A stretch of DNA of 64,000 bases from Cardiocondyla obscurior (Eukaryota > Arthropoda > Insecta > Hymenoptera > Formicidae), in contig NC_091874.1 in assembly GCF_019399895.1 (NCBI RefSeq), forward strand, positions 6,202,501 through 6,266,500. The letters are read 5' to 3'. The translations under genes were made by a program, and so were the position numbers. The notes under the pieces are model-generated. The model saw only the letters and a program-made list of their open reading frames with translations. It had not been told where the DNA came from and ran no database searches. Below, one piece after another: positions 49,721-59,777 of this stretch (the stretch's first letter is position 1; each line of letters starts with the position of its first letter).

Positions 49721-51832
49721 GGTCTAGCATCCCTTGCATTAGACGACAAAGAAGGGGGCTTTTGCGTCTTAGATTTTCGGTATGACGCGGCTAGCGGCGG
49801 AGAAATCGTATGGAATTCTTCGTACATGTACTGTTTATTAATTTGGGGAGGTTTCGGTCCCCCTAGCGTTGATAGCGGTGCGATTGAAACCTGTAGCTCT
49901 GAATGTTATTGTTAAATATCGCGAAACTATGCGTTCCTAGAATTGGCGACTGATCTAATGCCGTGCGAAAGTTTATTCTCACGCGATTTAAGTTTTAAGC
50001 ATTCAGAGTCACAGATAAATCTTGCGGGTGTATTAAAATAATTATTTATAAAAATTATGCGGGTACACATGAGAGTAAACACGTTAATATTCTTAATTTC
50101 AATTTTGCAAAGAGAAAAAGATGTATGCGCTCGTATGTACGTGCATTTACAATGGACGAGATATAATTGTGACAAGTAATTTTAATAATAATTATCGGCG
50201 CGCTTATGATTATCGCAATGCTGCGCCTGTGGAATGGCAGCGCGTCTGACAAGCATGGTTGCCAGTTAGCCATTCGGTAGGCGCTGAATACATGTACTGG
50301 GGTGCTCTCATATGGTAACATGGTTGGTCTCTTTTCTTAAAAGTAATTTTAATACTTAAGTAAAATATCTTTAAATAGGATCGTTCGGTATCACTAAAAG
50401 TATTAAATTTGGTAAACTCTAAGAAAAGGTGGTAGTGCTGGCGAAAATGATACAGATTTAATATTACAAAATTCAGTAAACGATTGTTACTTTCTACAAT
50501 CATTAAATTATTAAATTATTGAATTTAGTTTATTCCACGTGTTCTTAGAGTTTTAACAATGGAATTTTCCTTTGGTGTTCAATAGTCAGCCAGAGACATC
50601 GGCTTAGCCGTAATGTTTATTATATGTCAGCAGATAGAGCGTGGCGCCTCCATTTTGTGTATCTCATAAATTAAGCAATTAGGGATTGCGTGTGCGACTC
50701 GAGGATCCGATATCTTGAGCTGTTTATTGTTCGCACTCTTGGCTTTTGGCGCCTTCTTGGCTGGCCCTTGTTCAAAGGAAAAATACTTATTCTAATAATC
50801 TATAATTATTTGGCAGAACGCGTTGCATTTTATCAATTTAATAGAACAAGTTTTTCGAAAGCGCGAGAATATACGGTGGTATAAGAGAATGAGTCGCGCA
50901 CGGCTCATGAATTGTTAATATATGGAAAAATTATATATTAATGTAATCAAGTTCCTTTAAATTGACATTATGCGTTAATATTTTTAGAATGTCGCTGTAC
51001 GTTCTGTTTTATCATTAACATATTGGTTATTGTTCTTAAAGTCTACCATAGATTATTTCTTACAGAGAGGGACCGTCTATCCAAAAGACCAGGTTGAGAA
51101 TCTTCACTCTCATGTTATTGGTCGAATCGATTTTACTAGGATCTAGGAACTTTATTTAGTGGAAATTTTAATTTCTGACGTCACAGCAGACAACACTTCA
51201 AATATTATTCTTTTTTATGTCGTTGGATTCGAAATCATTTGCGAAACACGTTTGTAAAATTTCAGAATTTGCGAAATAATAATTTTGTTGCAATATTAAA
51301 ATAAAATTAAAATTTAAAAACTCTTGATAGACCGTTTCGACCAATCAAATTGCCTATTCCTTTTCATTGTGTATTTGGTTTTATCAATTGTAAATTTGTC
51401 TTAATGCTATCTGGAAGTCGATTATAGGGTCGATCATGAATCTTTGAAAAAAAAATCTTTAAAAAATTCTTTTCTTGAATTTGACGGAGGCAATAAGGTT
51501 GAGAAAAAAGAATTTATTAAACAAGAGTTTTGTTAGAATATTCATATATTGTATAATTATAGAAGCGGTTTATTCATTAAATATTACAAAATGTATTATT
51601 ACATATAACATTGTAATTGATGCAGGTAAAACGTATTCTTTAATAAAGTCTTAATGAAATAGTGGTAATATATAAACATAGCAAAATATTAAAAATATTA
51701 CAGTACTAGTTTTGTTCTTGAATACAATTTTTAGTCTTTTAAATGTAGAAACAAACAGAAACAAATATAACAATAAATCTTTAAATTGTTATGTCTAATA
51801 TGTTTACTGCATGTTCACTGGGATACGACGTA

Positions 51833-52201
51833 CAGTGGCTCACGAAAGTCTACATACATATTAAAAACCAGCAGTTTACCATTAAAACAATTATTTTTGG
51901 AAACATTAGCGAAAGTAAGGTATTCCTTATAATGAAAAACTAATACTGTAAACATATAAAACATTTTAATAAAAAAAAAATATATGTATGAACAAAAGAC
52001 TTAAATAACGTTTATCGAAAATCTCACAAAAGTTCATATATACTAATAAATAATGCTGTTTTAAGTTAAAAACAATAAATTAATATTTGGTAACTCTTCC
52101 TTTGATTTATAAAACAGCTTCAAATCTCCGAAAAATTGACTTTAAGTATGATGAATTATATGGATTCTAATGGTGTGTATGTAGACTTTCGTGAGCCACT
52201 G
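51833..52201. mobile_element. Tc1/mariner-type MITE, 26-bp perfect inverted ends, TA target
   Basis: Both ends start CAGTGGCTCACGAAAGTCTA and match for 26 bp, inside a TA on each side (51831-51832 and 52202-52203). Length is 369 bp, AT-rich and without transposase. CAGTG-type ends with TA duplication are typical of Tc1/mariner derivatives. Confidence 0.85.
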
Positions 52202-52202
52202 T

Positions 52203-52362
52203 AAATAGCTCCAATCGGTGTAATTATTGTTTTTTCGTCACACGTTTCTATATTTGATTGCATATCGTCAGATTTCAACCACTGTCCTGATGGTTTTTGA
52301 CAATATGCAATAAAGTGTTTGGAAATATGCTCGATAATGCCTATTAAGTTGAAAATAAACAA
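52203..52362 (-). pseudogene. Fragment resembling the C-terminal block of a ubiquitin-specific protease
   Basis: The minus-strand frame after an acceptor (acttaatag) reads IIEHISKHFIAYCQKPSGQW then LKSDD. This is like the GHYIAY...W..FDD block that carries the catalytic His in ubiquitin-specific proteases. The Gly before His is replaced, and the frame is cut by the MITE end at 52201. Only one exon could be read, so this is a tentative, probably dead fragment. Confidence 0.3.
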
Positions 52363-53390
52363 ATTTATATATAAGTAAATGATATATTATAAGAGATTTC
52401 TGTCTGTAATAATTAATACGTACCGATACTGTTTTACAAGATTTAATGTAACTGGAATGTCAGCCAAATGGCATTTAAAACCACATGTTTTTATGCAATG
52501 TGATCTTGTATGTAAATCAATAAAAATATGAAAATGTAGACGAGTTGTTTCTGTGACTTTTCCCAGGCAATTATTACTATCATAAATGACTCAAGAAATT
52601 AAATTATTAATTACAAACTTGATCCAAGTTTATCAATCATAAGAGATAAATTGTTTGCAAGTTTGCATGTCTGTTGCTGCGCAAAGTTAATATCCTGCAT
52701 GATTTCTAGTCTGCTTCATTTGAATTTTTCGAGAACAAGTATTATGCTCAGCATCTTTGATCTTCTTGCGCTTTATCTTGTGGCAGAAGCTGACAAAGAT
52801 TATTAACCTGTACAAAAATAATAGCTTATAATAATAAAATCCTTAAGATATATGATAGATTAAGATAGTTCAGTTTTTACCAAATATTAGTACCTACCGA
52901 TTTCTCTTGGCCATGTACTAAAGTACAGCTGAAGTAAAAATAAATTCTTGTTGCCACAACTACAACAAAGTTTAAGTGTACAAATTCAGATTTTTTTAAC
53001 AAATAGATATTTTATAAAAATTATTATGTACTTAAAAAAAGTACTTACTTAACAACATGATGTAACATAACTCCTGGGGGTTGATCATGAATCTTTTCCC
53101 TTAGAAGTGAAAAGTGAAACTAGTGAAAAGTGAAAAATGTTAACCTATAATATAACGAGGTGATATAATATCGGGTGCTCAAAAACGAACTAATGATGTA
53201 CGTGTAAAATCGAGGATAAATAAAGAAAGATGAAATTTATTTCCAACGTGCAATTAATAAAAGATAAAGTAAAAGGTAAAAAAAAGGTAAAAAAGGTAAA
53301 ATAAAAAAAAGGTAAAATATAAAAAATAAAATAAAATATATTTTAAACTTTTAACTTAATAAATTATGTACTAACATTTAATTTTTTTTT

Positions 53391-53466
53391 TTAGACGAAT
53401 TGAACTATCTGTTGACGACTTAGAGACTGAACTTGAAAGAGAAGAACGATGGAGGAGTGTTTAGAT
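53391..53466 (+). other. Orphan 3' terminal exon candidate
   Basis: A strong acceptor (poly-T then ttttag) is followed by RIELSVDDLETELEREERWRS-V and a stop, then AT-rich 3'UTR-like sequence. Acidic and helical. Upstream exons were not found. It could be the tail of a transposon gene broken by later insertions. Low certainty. Confidence 0.25.
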
Positions 53467-53920
53467 GATTTTAATTTTTTATTAAATTTTTATTTTTTTA
53501 AGAAACGTGGAAAGTTTTAAACCTAGACTATTTAGCTTTATGGACTCGGTTTGTGCATTCTTTGTTTTAGTTTTTAATTTTGTTCTTCTCGAGACGTAAA
53601 TGTATTTATTTTCTGACGTTTATAAAAATAAAAATACGTTTATAAAAATAAAACTTTATAATAAATATTAAATTGAAACTTTTAATTTGGTTCAAATATT
53701 TTTTTATGTATTATATGGGATTATTAATGAGCGTTGGAGCTGTAATAGCCTGTATCACGTTCACCATGATTGGACCACTTTGCAAAAGTATAGAGTCAAT
53801 ATTTTTGTAACAAAGTATAATTTTATTATTTTTATTTAATTAGTAATAAATAATAAAAAATAATAATAAATAATAATAATTTGTATAATTAGTATAATTA
53901 ATATAATAATAATTAGTAAT
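53467..53920. other. AT-rich spacer left of the copia element
   Basis: No gene seen. Ends in the 5-bp target GTAAT (53916-53920) of the copia insertion. Confidence 0.4.
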
Positions 53921-54175
53921 TGTCAGGAATAAAGTTTTGAATCAACGAACTCAAGCCCCCCCTTATTAGTTATCTTAGATTTTGTTACCCGTGAGTCACG
54001 TATATCAATATTCGCGCTACGTGACTTCTCGGCCGTTCTTTTGCGATCTTATTCTTATTATCTATTCCATTGTTTCATTCCGTTCCGACCGCTCTACCGA
54101 GACGGATGTATTCTATTAAATAAAACTCATGTATTCACTAAGTTCCGCGGCTCTTTATTGACGGACCTTTCAACA
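53921..54175 (+). repeat. Copia 5' LTR
   Basis: 255 bp, begins TGTCAGGAATAAAG and ends ACCTTTCAACA. It differs from the 3' LTR at only a few positions (for example GTTTTG against GCCTTG near the start, and TTTCAACA against TTTTAACA at the end). Confidence 0.9.
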
Positions 54176-54190
54176 GGTTATGGGCCCAGG
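54176..54190 (+). other. Copia primer-binding site
   Basis: GGTTATGGGCCCAG directly follows the 5' LTR. This resembles the initiator-Met tRNA-derived priming site used by copia-type elements. Confidence 0.6.
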
Positions 54191-54265
54191 TAATATACGC
54201 GAGTGCCGCAAAATTCTTAACGAACCATTTAAAACTGTTTGTGAGTGCGCTCAGCAGTGAAAATT

Positions 54266-54670
54266 ATGGCAACGATGTCAAGTGCGCAAAACATTGAAAA
54301 ATTAGACGGTGCAAACTTTGAATCATGGAAACTCATGATGAAGAGTGTGCTGATCTGCAACAAATTGTGGCCCTACGCAAGTGGAGCGGTAGTGAAAACG
54401 GAACAGAATCAAACTGAGTGGACAACAAAGAATCAGAAGGCTTTGGCGCTGATAACCCTGAGTGTCAAGAGCAGCCAACTGAGCCATATCAAACGAGCCG
54501 AGTCAGCAAAGGAGGCATAGGACCTACTACTACAACTATACGAGTCAAGAGGTCCGGTAAGGAAAGCCAGCTTATACAAAAAGCTTTACCGCATGCAAAA
54601 AGATTCGACACAGAGCATGACGTCATATATTAGCTCTTTTTGTAACATTTCGGAAAAATTAAAAGAATCC
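54266..54670 (+). pseudogene. Copia gag, N-terminal part
   Basis: Starts MATMSSAQNIEKLDGANFES with the copia gag pattern (NYxxW-like FESWK, then W/L-rich helices). An in-frame TAG (54518-54520) replaces what should be the Trp of the KEAW block. The frame then continues (DLLLQLYESRGPVRKASLYK) to about 54670, where the foldback insertion cuts it. Confidence 0.75.
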
Positions 54671-55000
54671 GAGTGGAAATTTAACCTAGCCGTCATCTAG
54701 TGACTAGCTAGCCAATCCAAGATTTATCTCGTGGCTGTCTAGCCAAACTGACCAGTCCTGAGCTAGGAATGTAACGCTCAAAACGACTAGTTACTAGATA
54801 ATTATTACTTGCTAGTAACGAGCTAAAGAAGATAATTAGTTTTTCTAGCTTGATACTAGCCAGTAATAATTGTCTAGTAGCTAGTCGTTTTAAGCGTTAC
54901 ATTTTTAGCTCATTGCTGATCAATTTGGCTAAACAGTCATGAGATGAATCTCGAATTGTCTAGCTAGTCACTTGATGACGGCTAGGCTCAATTTTCACTA
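54671..55000. mobile_element. CTAG-rich 330-bp foldback element inside copia gag
   Basis: A near-perfect palindrome. The left arm starting AGTGGAAATTTAACCTAGCC matches the reverse complement of the right arm (AGTGAAAATTGAGCCTAGCC), and similarity continues nearly to the centre at about 54835. Arms are full of CTAG tetramers (CTAGTGACTAGCTAGCC). No coding capacity. Confidence 0.75.
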
Positions 55001-55394
55001 AAAGAAAATTCAAACTCGCCCCTGTCTAGCCATCAGCTAGCCTGGGCTAGATTTTAAATAAAAATTGTTTTTTTTTTTTTCCTTAGTGTTTCAAGATCTT
55101 ATATTATTATCACATATTTAAGTATTCTAATTTATATATTATATTATATTTTATATTATTTTATATAGAGCTTTAAATATTTTTAATTTTTACTTACCGC
55201 AGCGGGATTTGAACTTGTGATACCGTAATTAAACAACTTCATAAACTTGCACTTTAACCACTACACCACTTAAGTGTTCGTTAAAAAAAATTTTTAATTG
55301 TGTTACAACACACTATATGTTACAACACACTAATGATAGTATCACAAGTTCAAATCCCGTTACGGTAAGTAAAAATAAAACATATTTAAAGTTC
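55001..55394 (-). mobile_element. tRNA-like, SINE-type insert with inverted B-box ends inside copia gag
   Basis: On the minus strand a tRNA-like promoter is readable: A box TGGTGTAGTGG (55258-55268) and B box AGTTCAAATCC (55205-55215). A second B box in the opposite direction (55348-55358), with its flank to about 55394, makes an inverted repeat with 55165-55240. No full tRNA fold can be drawn, so this is a tRNA-derived repeat rather than a tRNA gene. Copia coding resumes directly after it. Confidence 0.55.
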
Positions 55395-55870
55395 TGCAAT
55401 CTATAATGATTCTGAATTCTCTGCCTTCTGAATATGAAAACTTTTGTATTGCCATTGATTCACGTGATGCTATACCAAACATAGAAGCTCTGAGGTCCAA
55501 ACTGATAGAAGAGGAAGCGAGGCAAAAAGAACGAGATGCCAAACACAACACTCAAGAGGAAAAGGATGCATTAATCGCTAAAGACAAATTTAAATCAATT
55601 AATAAATATGTTAAGCAAAATCAGCGCAATTCTAAAAATAAATTAAAGTTTTCAGGAAAATGCTTTAAATGCGACAAAGTAGGACACCGTGCAGCGGATT
55701 GCAAAAGCGAAAAGAGACAGACACACAAAGCAAACGCGGAGGATGCGATGTCTGTGGCCGTACTCTCCTTGGAAGCGCATCATTCAAATGAATGGTGTCT
55801 GGACAGCGGAGCCACGCGTCATATGTGCAACGATCCGAAGAAAAACTTCTTCTTTGGTTTCTTCAACTAA
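55395..55870 (+). pseudogene. Copia gag C-terminus, zinc knuckle and protease start
   Basis: Continues gag (SLPSEYENFCIAIDSRDAIP), then a CCHC knuckle CFKCDKVGHRAADC and the aspartic protease motif WCLDSGATRHM. The frame is lost at about 55850-55870; the following protease and integrase sequence is in another frame. Confidence 0.8.
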
Positions 55871-56513
55871 CTGAAGACGCGGACTGTCAAGTATTTACTG
55901 CAAGTAACCAAAGCATGAGGCCAGCCGGAACGGACACAGTAAAGCTAAGTGTAAAATCTAGAGGAAACGCAGTAAGCCATCTAAAATTACAAGATACTTT
56001 CTTAGTTTCTAAATTTCGAAACAATTTGCTATCAATATCTTGCATGACGGACAATGATTATACCGTTGTATTTACTAAAGACTTTGCAAAAGTCAAGCGC
56101 AAAGACGGAACTGTGGCAATTAGAGCAAAGAGGCAGAGTCATTTATACGTTACGAGCCCCGCACATACGGATGCGAATAATGCCACCGCACTGGATTCTA
56201 CCACGGAAAACACAAAACAGCTTAGATGGCACGAGAGATATGGACATCTGAACTATCAGGATCTCAATAAACTGAAACGAAAAGAAATGGTCCAAAATAT
56301 GAGCATGAAGCCCATACGAGAAAAATTCAACTGTAAGGTATGCGACAAAGCGAAGATCCATCAATTACCATATACTGAGTCAACGAGCCACTCCAAAGAA
56401 AAACTCGGACTAATACATTCAGACATTTATGGTCCCTTTAACGTCGAATCCATAGGAGGAGCGAAATATTTCGCAACATTTATAGACGATCACACAAGAT
56501 ATACGCAGATGGT
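55850..56513 (+). pseudogene. Copia protease end and integrase N-terminus
   Basis: Contains the usual FRNNLLSISCMTDNDYTVVF stretch, the HHCC zinc-binding region (WHERYGHLN ... FNCKVCDKAK) and the first catalytic Asp of the integrase core (LIHSDIYGPF, then FIDDHTRYTQ). It is cut at 56513 by insertion of the 3.2-kb DNA element. The four bases TGGT at the cut are duplicated on the far side. Confidence 0.85.
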
Positions 56514-57979
56514 TGTAACGTCAGAAATTAAAATTTCCACTAAATAAAGTTCCTAGATTCTAGTAAAATCGATTCGACCAATAGCATGAGAGTGAGGATT
56601 CTCAACCTGGTCTTTTGGATAAACGGTCCCTCTCTGTAAAAAATAATCTATGGTGGACTTTAAGAATAATAACCAATATGTTAATGATAAAACAGAACAT
56701 ACAGCGACATTCTAAAAATATTTACGCATAATGTCAATTTAAAAGAACTTGATTACATTAATATATAATTTTTCCACATATTAACAATTCATGAGCCGTG
56801 CGCGACTCATTCTCTTACACCGCCGTATACTCTCGCGCTTTCGAAAAACCTGTTCTATTAAATTGATAAAATGCAATGCGTTCCGCCAAATAATCATAGA
56901 CTATTAGAATAAGTATTTTTCCTTTGAACAAAGGGCCAGCCAAGAAGGCGCCATAAGCCAAGAGCGCGAACAATAAACAGCCCGAGATATCGGATCCTCG
57001 AGTCGCACACGTGGTCCCTAATTGCTTAATTTATGAGATATACAAAATGGAGGCGCCACGCTCTACCTGCTGACATATGATAAACATTACGGCTAAACCG
57101 ATGTCTCTGGCTGACTATTGAATACCAAAGGAAAAGTTCTATTGTTAAAACTCTAAGAACACGTGGAATAAACTAAATTCAATAATTTAATAATTTAATG
57201 ATTGTAGAAATTAACAATCACTTACTGAATTTTGTAATATTAAATCTGTATCACTTTCGCCTGCACTGTCACCTTTTCTTAGAGTTTACCAAATTTAATA
57301 CTTTTAGTGATATCGAACAATCCTATTTAAGGATATTTTACTTAAATACTAAAATTACTTTTAAGAAAAGAGACCACCCATGTTACCATATGAGAGCACC
57401 CCAGTACATGTATTCAGCGCCTTCCGAATGGCTAACTGGCAACCATGCTTGTTAGCCGAGCTGCCATTCCTCAGGCGCAGCGTTGCGATAATTATAAGCG
57501 CGTCGATAATTATTATTAAAATTACTTGTCACAATTATATCTCGTCCATTGTAAATGCACGTACATATGAGCGCATATATCTTTTTCTCTTTGCAAAATT
57601 GAAATTAAGAATATTAACGTGTTTACTCTCATATGTACCCGCATTATTTTTATAAATAATTATTTTAATACACCCGCAAGATTTATCTGTGACTCTGAAT
57701 GCTTAAAACTTAAATCGCGTGGGAATGAACTTTCGCACGGCATTAGATTAGTCGCCAATTCTAGGAACGCATAGTTTCGCGATATTTAACAATAACATTC
57801 AGAGCCACAGGTTTCAATCGCACCGCTATCAGCGCTAGGGGGACCGAAACCCCCCCAAATTAATAAAGAGTACATGTACGAAGAATTCCATACGATTTCT
57901 CCGCCGCTAGCCGCGTCATACCGAAAATCTAAGACGCAAAAGGCCCCCTTCCCTGTCGTCTAAGGCAAGGGATGCTAGA

Positions 57980-58020
57980 CCTATATAAGCGGGCCCGCGG
58001 CCCGAGCGAGCGTTCAGTCT
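57980..58020 (+). promoter_or_regulatory. TATA box and initiator of element copy B
   Basis: CCTATATAAGC (about 57979-57989) is followed about 33 bp later by GTTCAGTC (58013-58020), an arthropod-type initiator. The same pair is present in copy A. The leader then runs to a donor TTTAAA|GTAAGTTG near 58187. Confidence 0.65.
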
Positions 58021-58446
58021 TTTTTCAAAAAATCTACGAACGTCAACTTGTGTAATTTCGGAAGCTACCCGAGGGTCACGAAGCCGCTTCCACCCGACGA
58101 CTGTAATATAATCACGCTGCGTCTGCCTGGACCAACCAATCATCCGACTTGTAAAGGCGCTGCGTCTACTCTTTAATAAATTTAAAGTAAGTTGATTAAA
58201 ATTTTGAAATAATTCTTCCCATTTCCAAACTTGATCCTTTTAGCATTAAGAAAAATCGATGTAACTAGTTATTGGTACATCTACAAGCCCTAGGAGCTTA
58301 AAGAGAATGATTAAAGCGTAAAAGTTAATATTGGCCGCTAAGTCGTTCTTCTCTTCCTCCTCTGTATTAAACCATATCTTTATTCCCGAATAAATTATCA
58401 AATCGATTGCTCAAAAGTGCAGATTTGTTTTTCTGCTGCGAAGCTT

Positions 58447-59045
58447 GCATTACGACCTGAGGGTTGTCTGCAGTACTCGCCATCTCAAAATACAAATCCT
58501 CGCATTTTGCAAATCAGATCCCTTTCACTCCTTAATATTTGCTTAATAGTACAGATTTGTTATTTTGCTGCGAAATGTGCATTACGACCTGAGGGTTGTC
58601 TGCAATTACTCGCCATCTTAATTAATAAATCTTAACTTTTCGCAAATCAAGCCTTTCCTATTTCAATCATTAATTGCTCAACAGTGCAGGTTCGATTTTC
58701 GCTGCGAACAGTGCATCACGACCAGAGAGTCGTCTGCAATACTCGCCATCTTAAATACGAATCCTGGCATTTCGCAATTTAATTTCCTTCTCCTCACAAT
58801 CGTCTGTATCTTAATATACCACGATTCCCCTTTCTCCTTAAAATTGTCCGCAAGCATGTGCATAATCGAAACGCAGGTGCACAATTGCATTACGATCTGA
58901 AGGATTGTCTGCAAATACGTGCAACTTAACCTCGATCTGCATACTTCTGCATTACAATTTCCCTTCTCTCCAATTGTCTGCGAGTAATGTGCTTAATTGG
59001 TATTTTGACGCATAGCCGCACCACGACCTGAACGGTCGTCTGCGA
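58447..59045 (+). repeat. Five covarying hairpin repeats in the leader intron of copy B
   Basis: Units start at 58447, 58579, 58713, 58887 and 59018. Each has the form GCA-tt-ACGACC-loop-GGTTGT-c-TGC and can pair as a two-part stem. Base changes are compensated: unit 4 has ACGATC..GATTGT and unit 5 has CGCA..TGCG outside with ACGACC..GGTCGT inside. Related longer-loop hairpins (ACAATT..AATTGT, about 58948-58983) lie between them. Steps are about 132 bp, with one of 174. Confidence 0.7.
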
Positions 59046-59172
59046 TCCATGCAATTCAAAGACAATAGGCATACCTTCCGCATCACAATTCTCCTTTCCT
59101 ATCCCATAAAATCATTTGCTTAATAGTGCAAGCTCGATGAAAATCGTCTGCATTTACGCATTATGATTCTAG

Positions 59173-59559
59173 ATGGTATGGAGGAAAAAATATAGAGGCG
59201 GAAAGAAAAGGCGCGAAAGGGCGGAGATCTATCGGCGTTTGAGGGATCTCATCGCCGCAGAGAAGGAGGCCGCCAACCAACCTTCAAGTTCTCCCCCTCT
59301 CAGTTCGTTCGGGGCACCCGAGAAGACCGCCCCGAAAGACCCGCAGCCTAGGCCATCTAAGCCCAGAGGCCCCAGAATACTTAGCATTCAAAAGGGCCAT
59401 TTTATTACAGTCCACCGTCCTCCCCAAATAATTGAGACGATAGATCTTACCACTTCCGATACTGAAGTGGAAGTCTTGGGCGAAAATCCCCCTAAAACCA
59501 TAGATCGTTTATTCAATAAAATTATTAGTAATTGTACATTTAAAGAAAATAAATGCTAA
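59173..59559 (+). CDS. Element-encoded 128-aa basic protein with SUMO-interaction-like motif, copy B
   Basis: Intact frame starting MVWRKKYRGGKKRRERAEIY, directly after an acceptor-like ATTCTAG. The basic helix, Ser/Pro linker and IIETIDLTTSDTEVEV motif are all kept. Compared with copy A, 118 of 128 residues agree, and neither has a stop or shift, although both copies differ at many noncoding sites. AATAAA (about 59548-59553) overlaps the last codons and could end the transcript. The function is unknown; the likely form is a nuclear, SUMO-docking, nucleic-acid-binding protein (inference). Confidence 0.65.
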   Translation: MVWRKKYRGGKKRRERAEIYRRLRDLIAAEKEAANQPSSSPPLSSFGAPEKTAPKDPQPRPSKPRGPRILSIQKGHFITVHRPPQIIETIDLTTSDTEVEVLGENPPKTIDRLFNKIISNCTFKENKC

Positions 59560-59777
59560 GATAAAAAGATTTATTCTTTTAACTTTCCACGATAAGGCAG
59601 AAACGGCTCTTGCCATCCCGGGGTATAATCGGTGCATGCAGATTGCCCCTTAAACTAAAGAAGAGCAACTCCAACCTAGACCCTAGGATACCTAGAGTGG
59701 AGAAATAAATATCGACGCTCTGGTCCTTTTCACTATTTCCCCTAAAAATCCCTAAATCCATAAGCCGAGACGTCACA

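Larger units (their letters stand above)
47958..51185 (-). mobile_element. 3.2-kb DNA element, copy A (TGTGACGTC ends, 4-bp target duplication)
   Basis: The ends read TGTGACGTC (47958) and GACGTCACA (51185), flanked on both sides by GCAG (47954-47957 and 51186-51189). It is 3228 bp long and about 90 percent similar by eye to the inverted copy at 56514-59777. Reading right to left it has a TATA/initiator promoter, a leader intron containing hairpin repeats, and an intact 128-aa ORF. No transposase is visible, so it is either non-autonomous or of a kind I do not recognise. Ginger-type elements share TGT-starting ends and 4-bp duplications, but this is only a candidate assignment. Confidence 0.8.
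51190..53390. other. Spacer with a Tc1-type MITE and degraded coding remnants
   Basis: AT-rich sequence. It contains a 369-bp MITE and, just right of it, a remnant resembling a ubiquitin-specific protease tail. A possible upstream piece on the minus strand (about 52435-52515, with CIKTCGFKCH and ADIPVTLNL) ends at a GTACGT donor, but its phase does not join cleanly. Otherwise I see nothing. Confidence 0.4.
56514..59777 (+). mobile_element. 3.2-kb DNA element, copy B, inserted in copia integrase
   Basis: Begins TGTAACGTC and ends GACGTCACA, with TGGT duplicated at 56510-56513 and 59778-59781. Length is 3264 bp. It is inverted relative to copy A and about 5.3 kb away from it. The layout left to right is the TGACGTC-like end, a subterminal region, the TATA promoter, a leader exon, an intron with hairpin repeats, the 128-aa ORF, AATAAA, and the other end. 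Removing it and one TGGT restores the integrase reading frame, which proves insertion after the copia element. Confidence 0.88.

Noticed and set aside
55190..55275. Possible tRNA gene on the minus strand
   Set aside because: A and B boxes are present but acceptor and anticodon stems do not pair; best called tRNA-derived repeat.
57198..57655. Paired frames inside the 3.2-kb element (also at 50055-50503)
   Set aside because: They occur in both copies only because the DNA is shared; composition is ordinary, they overlap each other, and no domain or promoter relation supports them.
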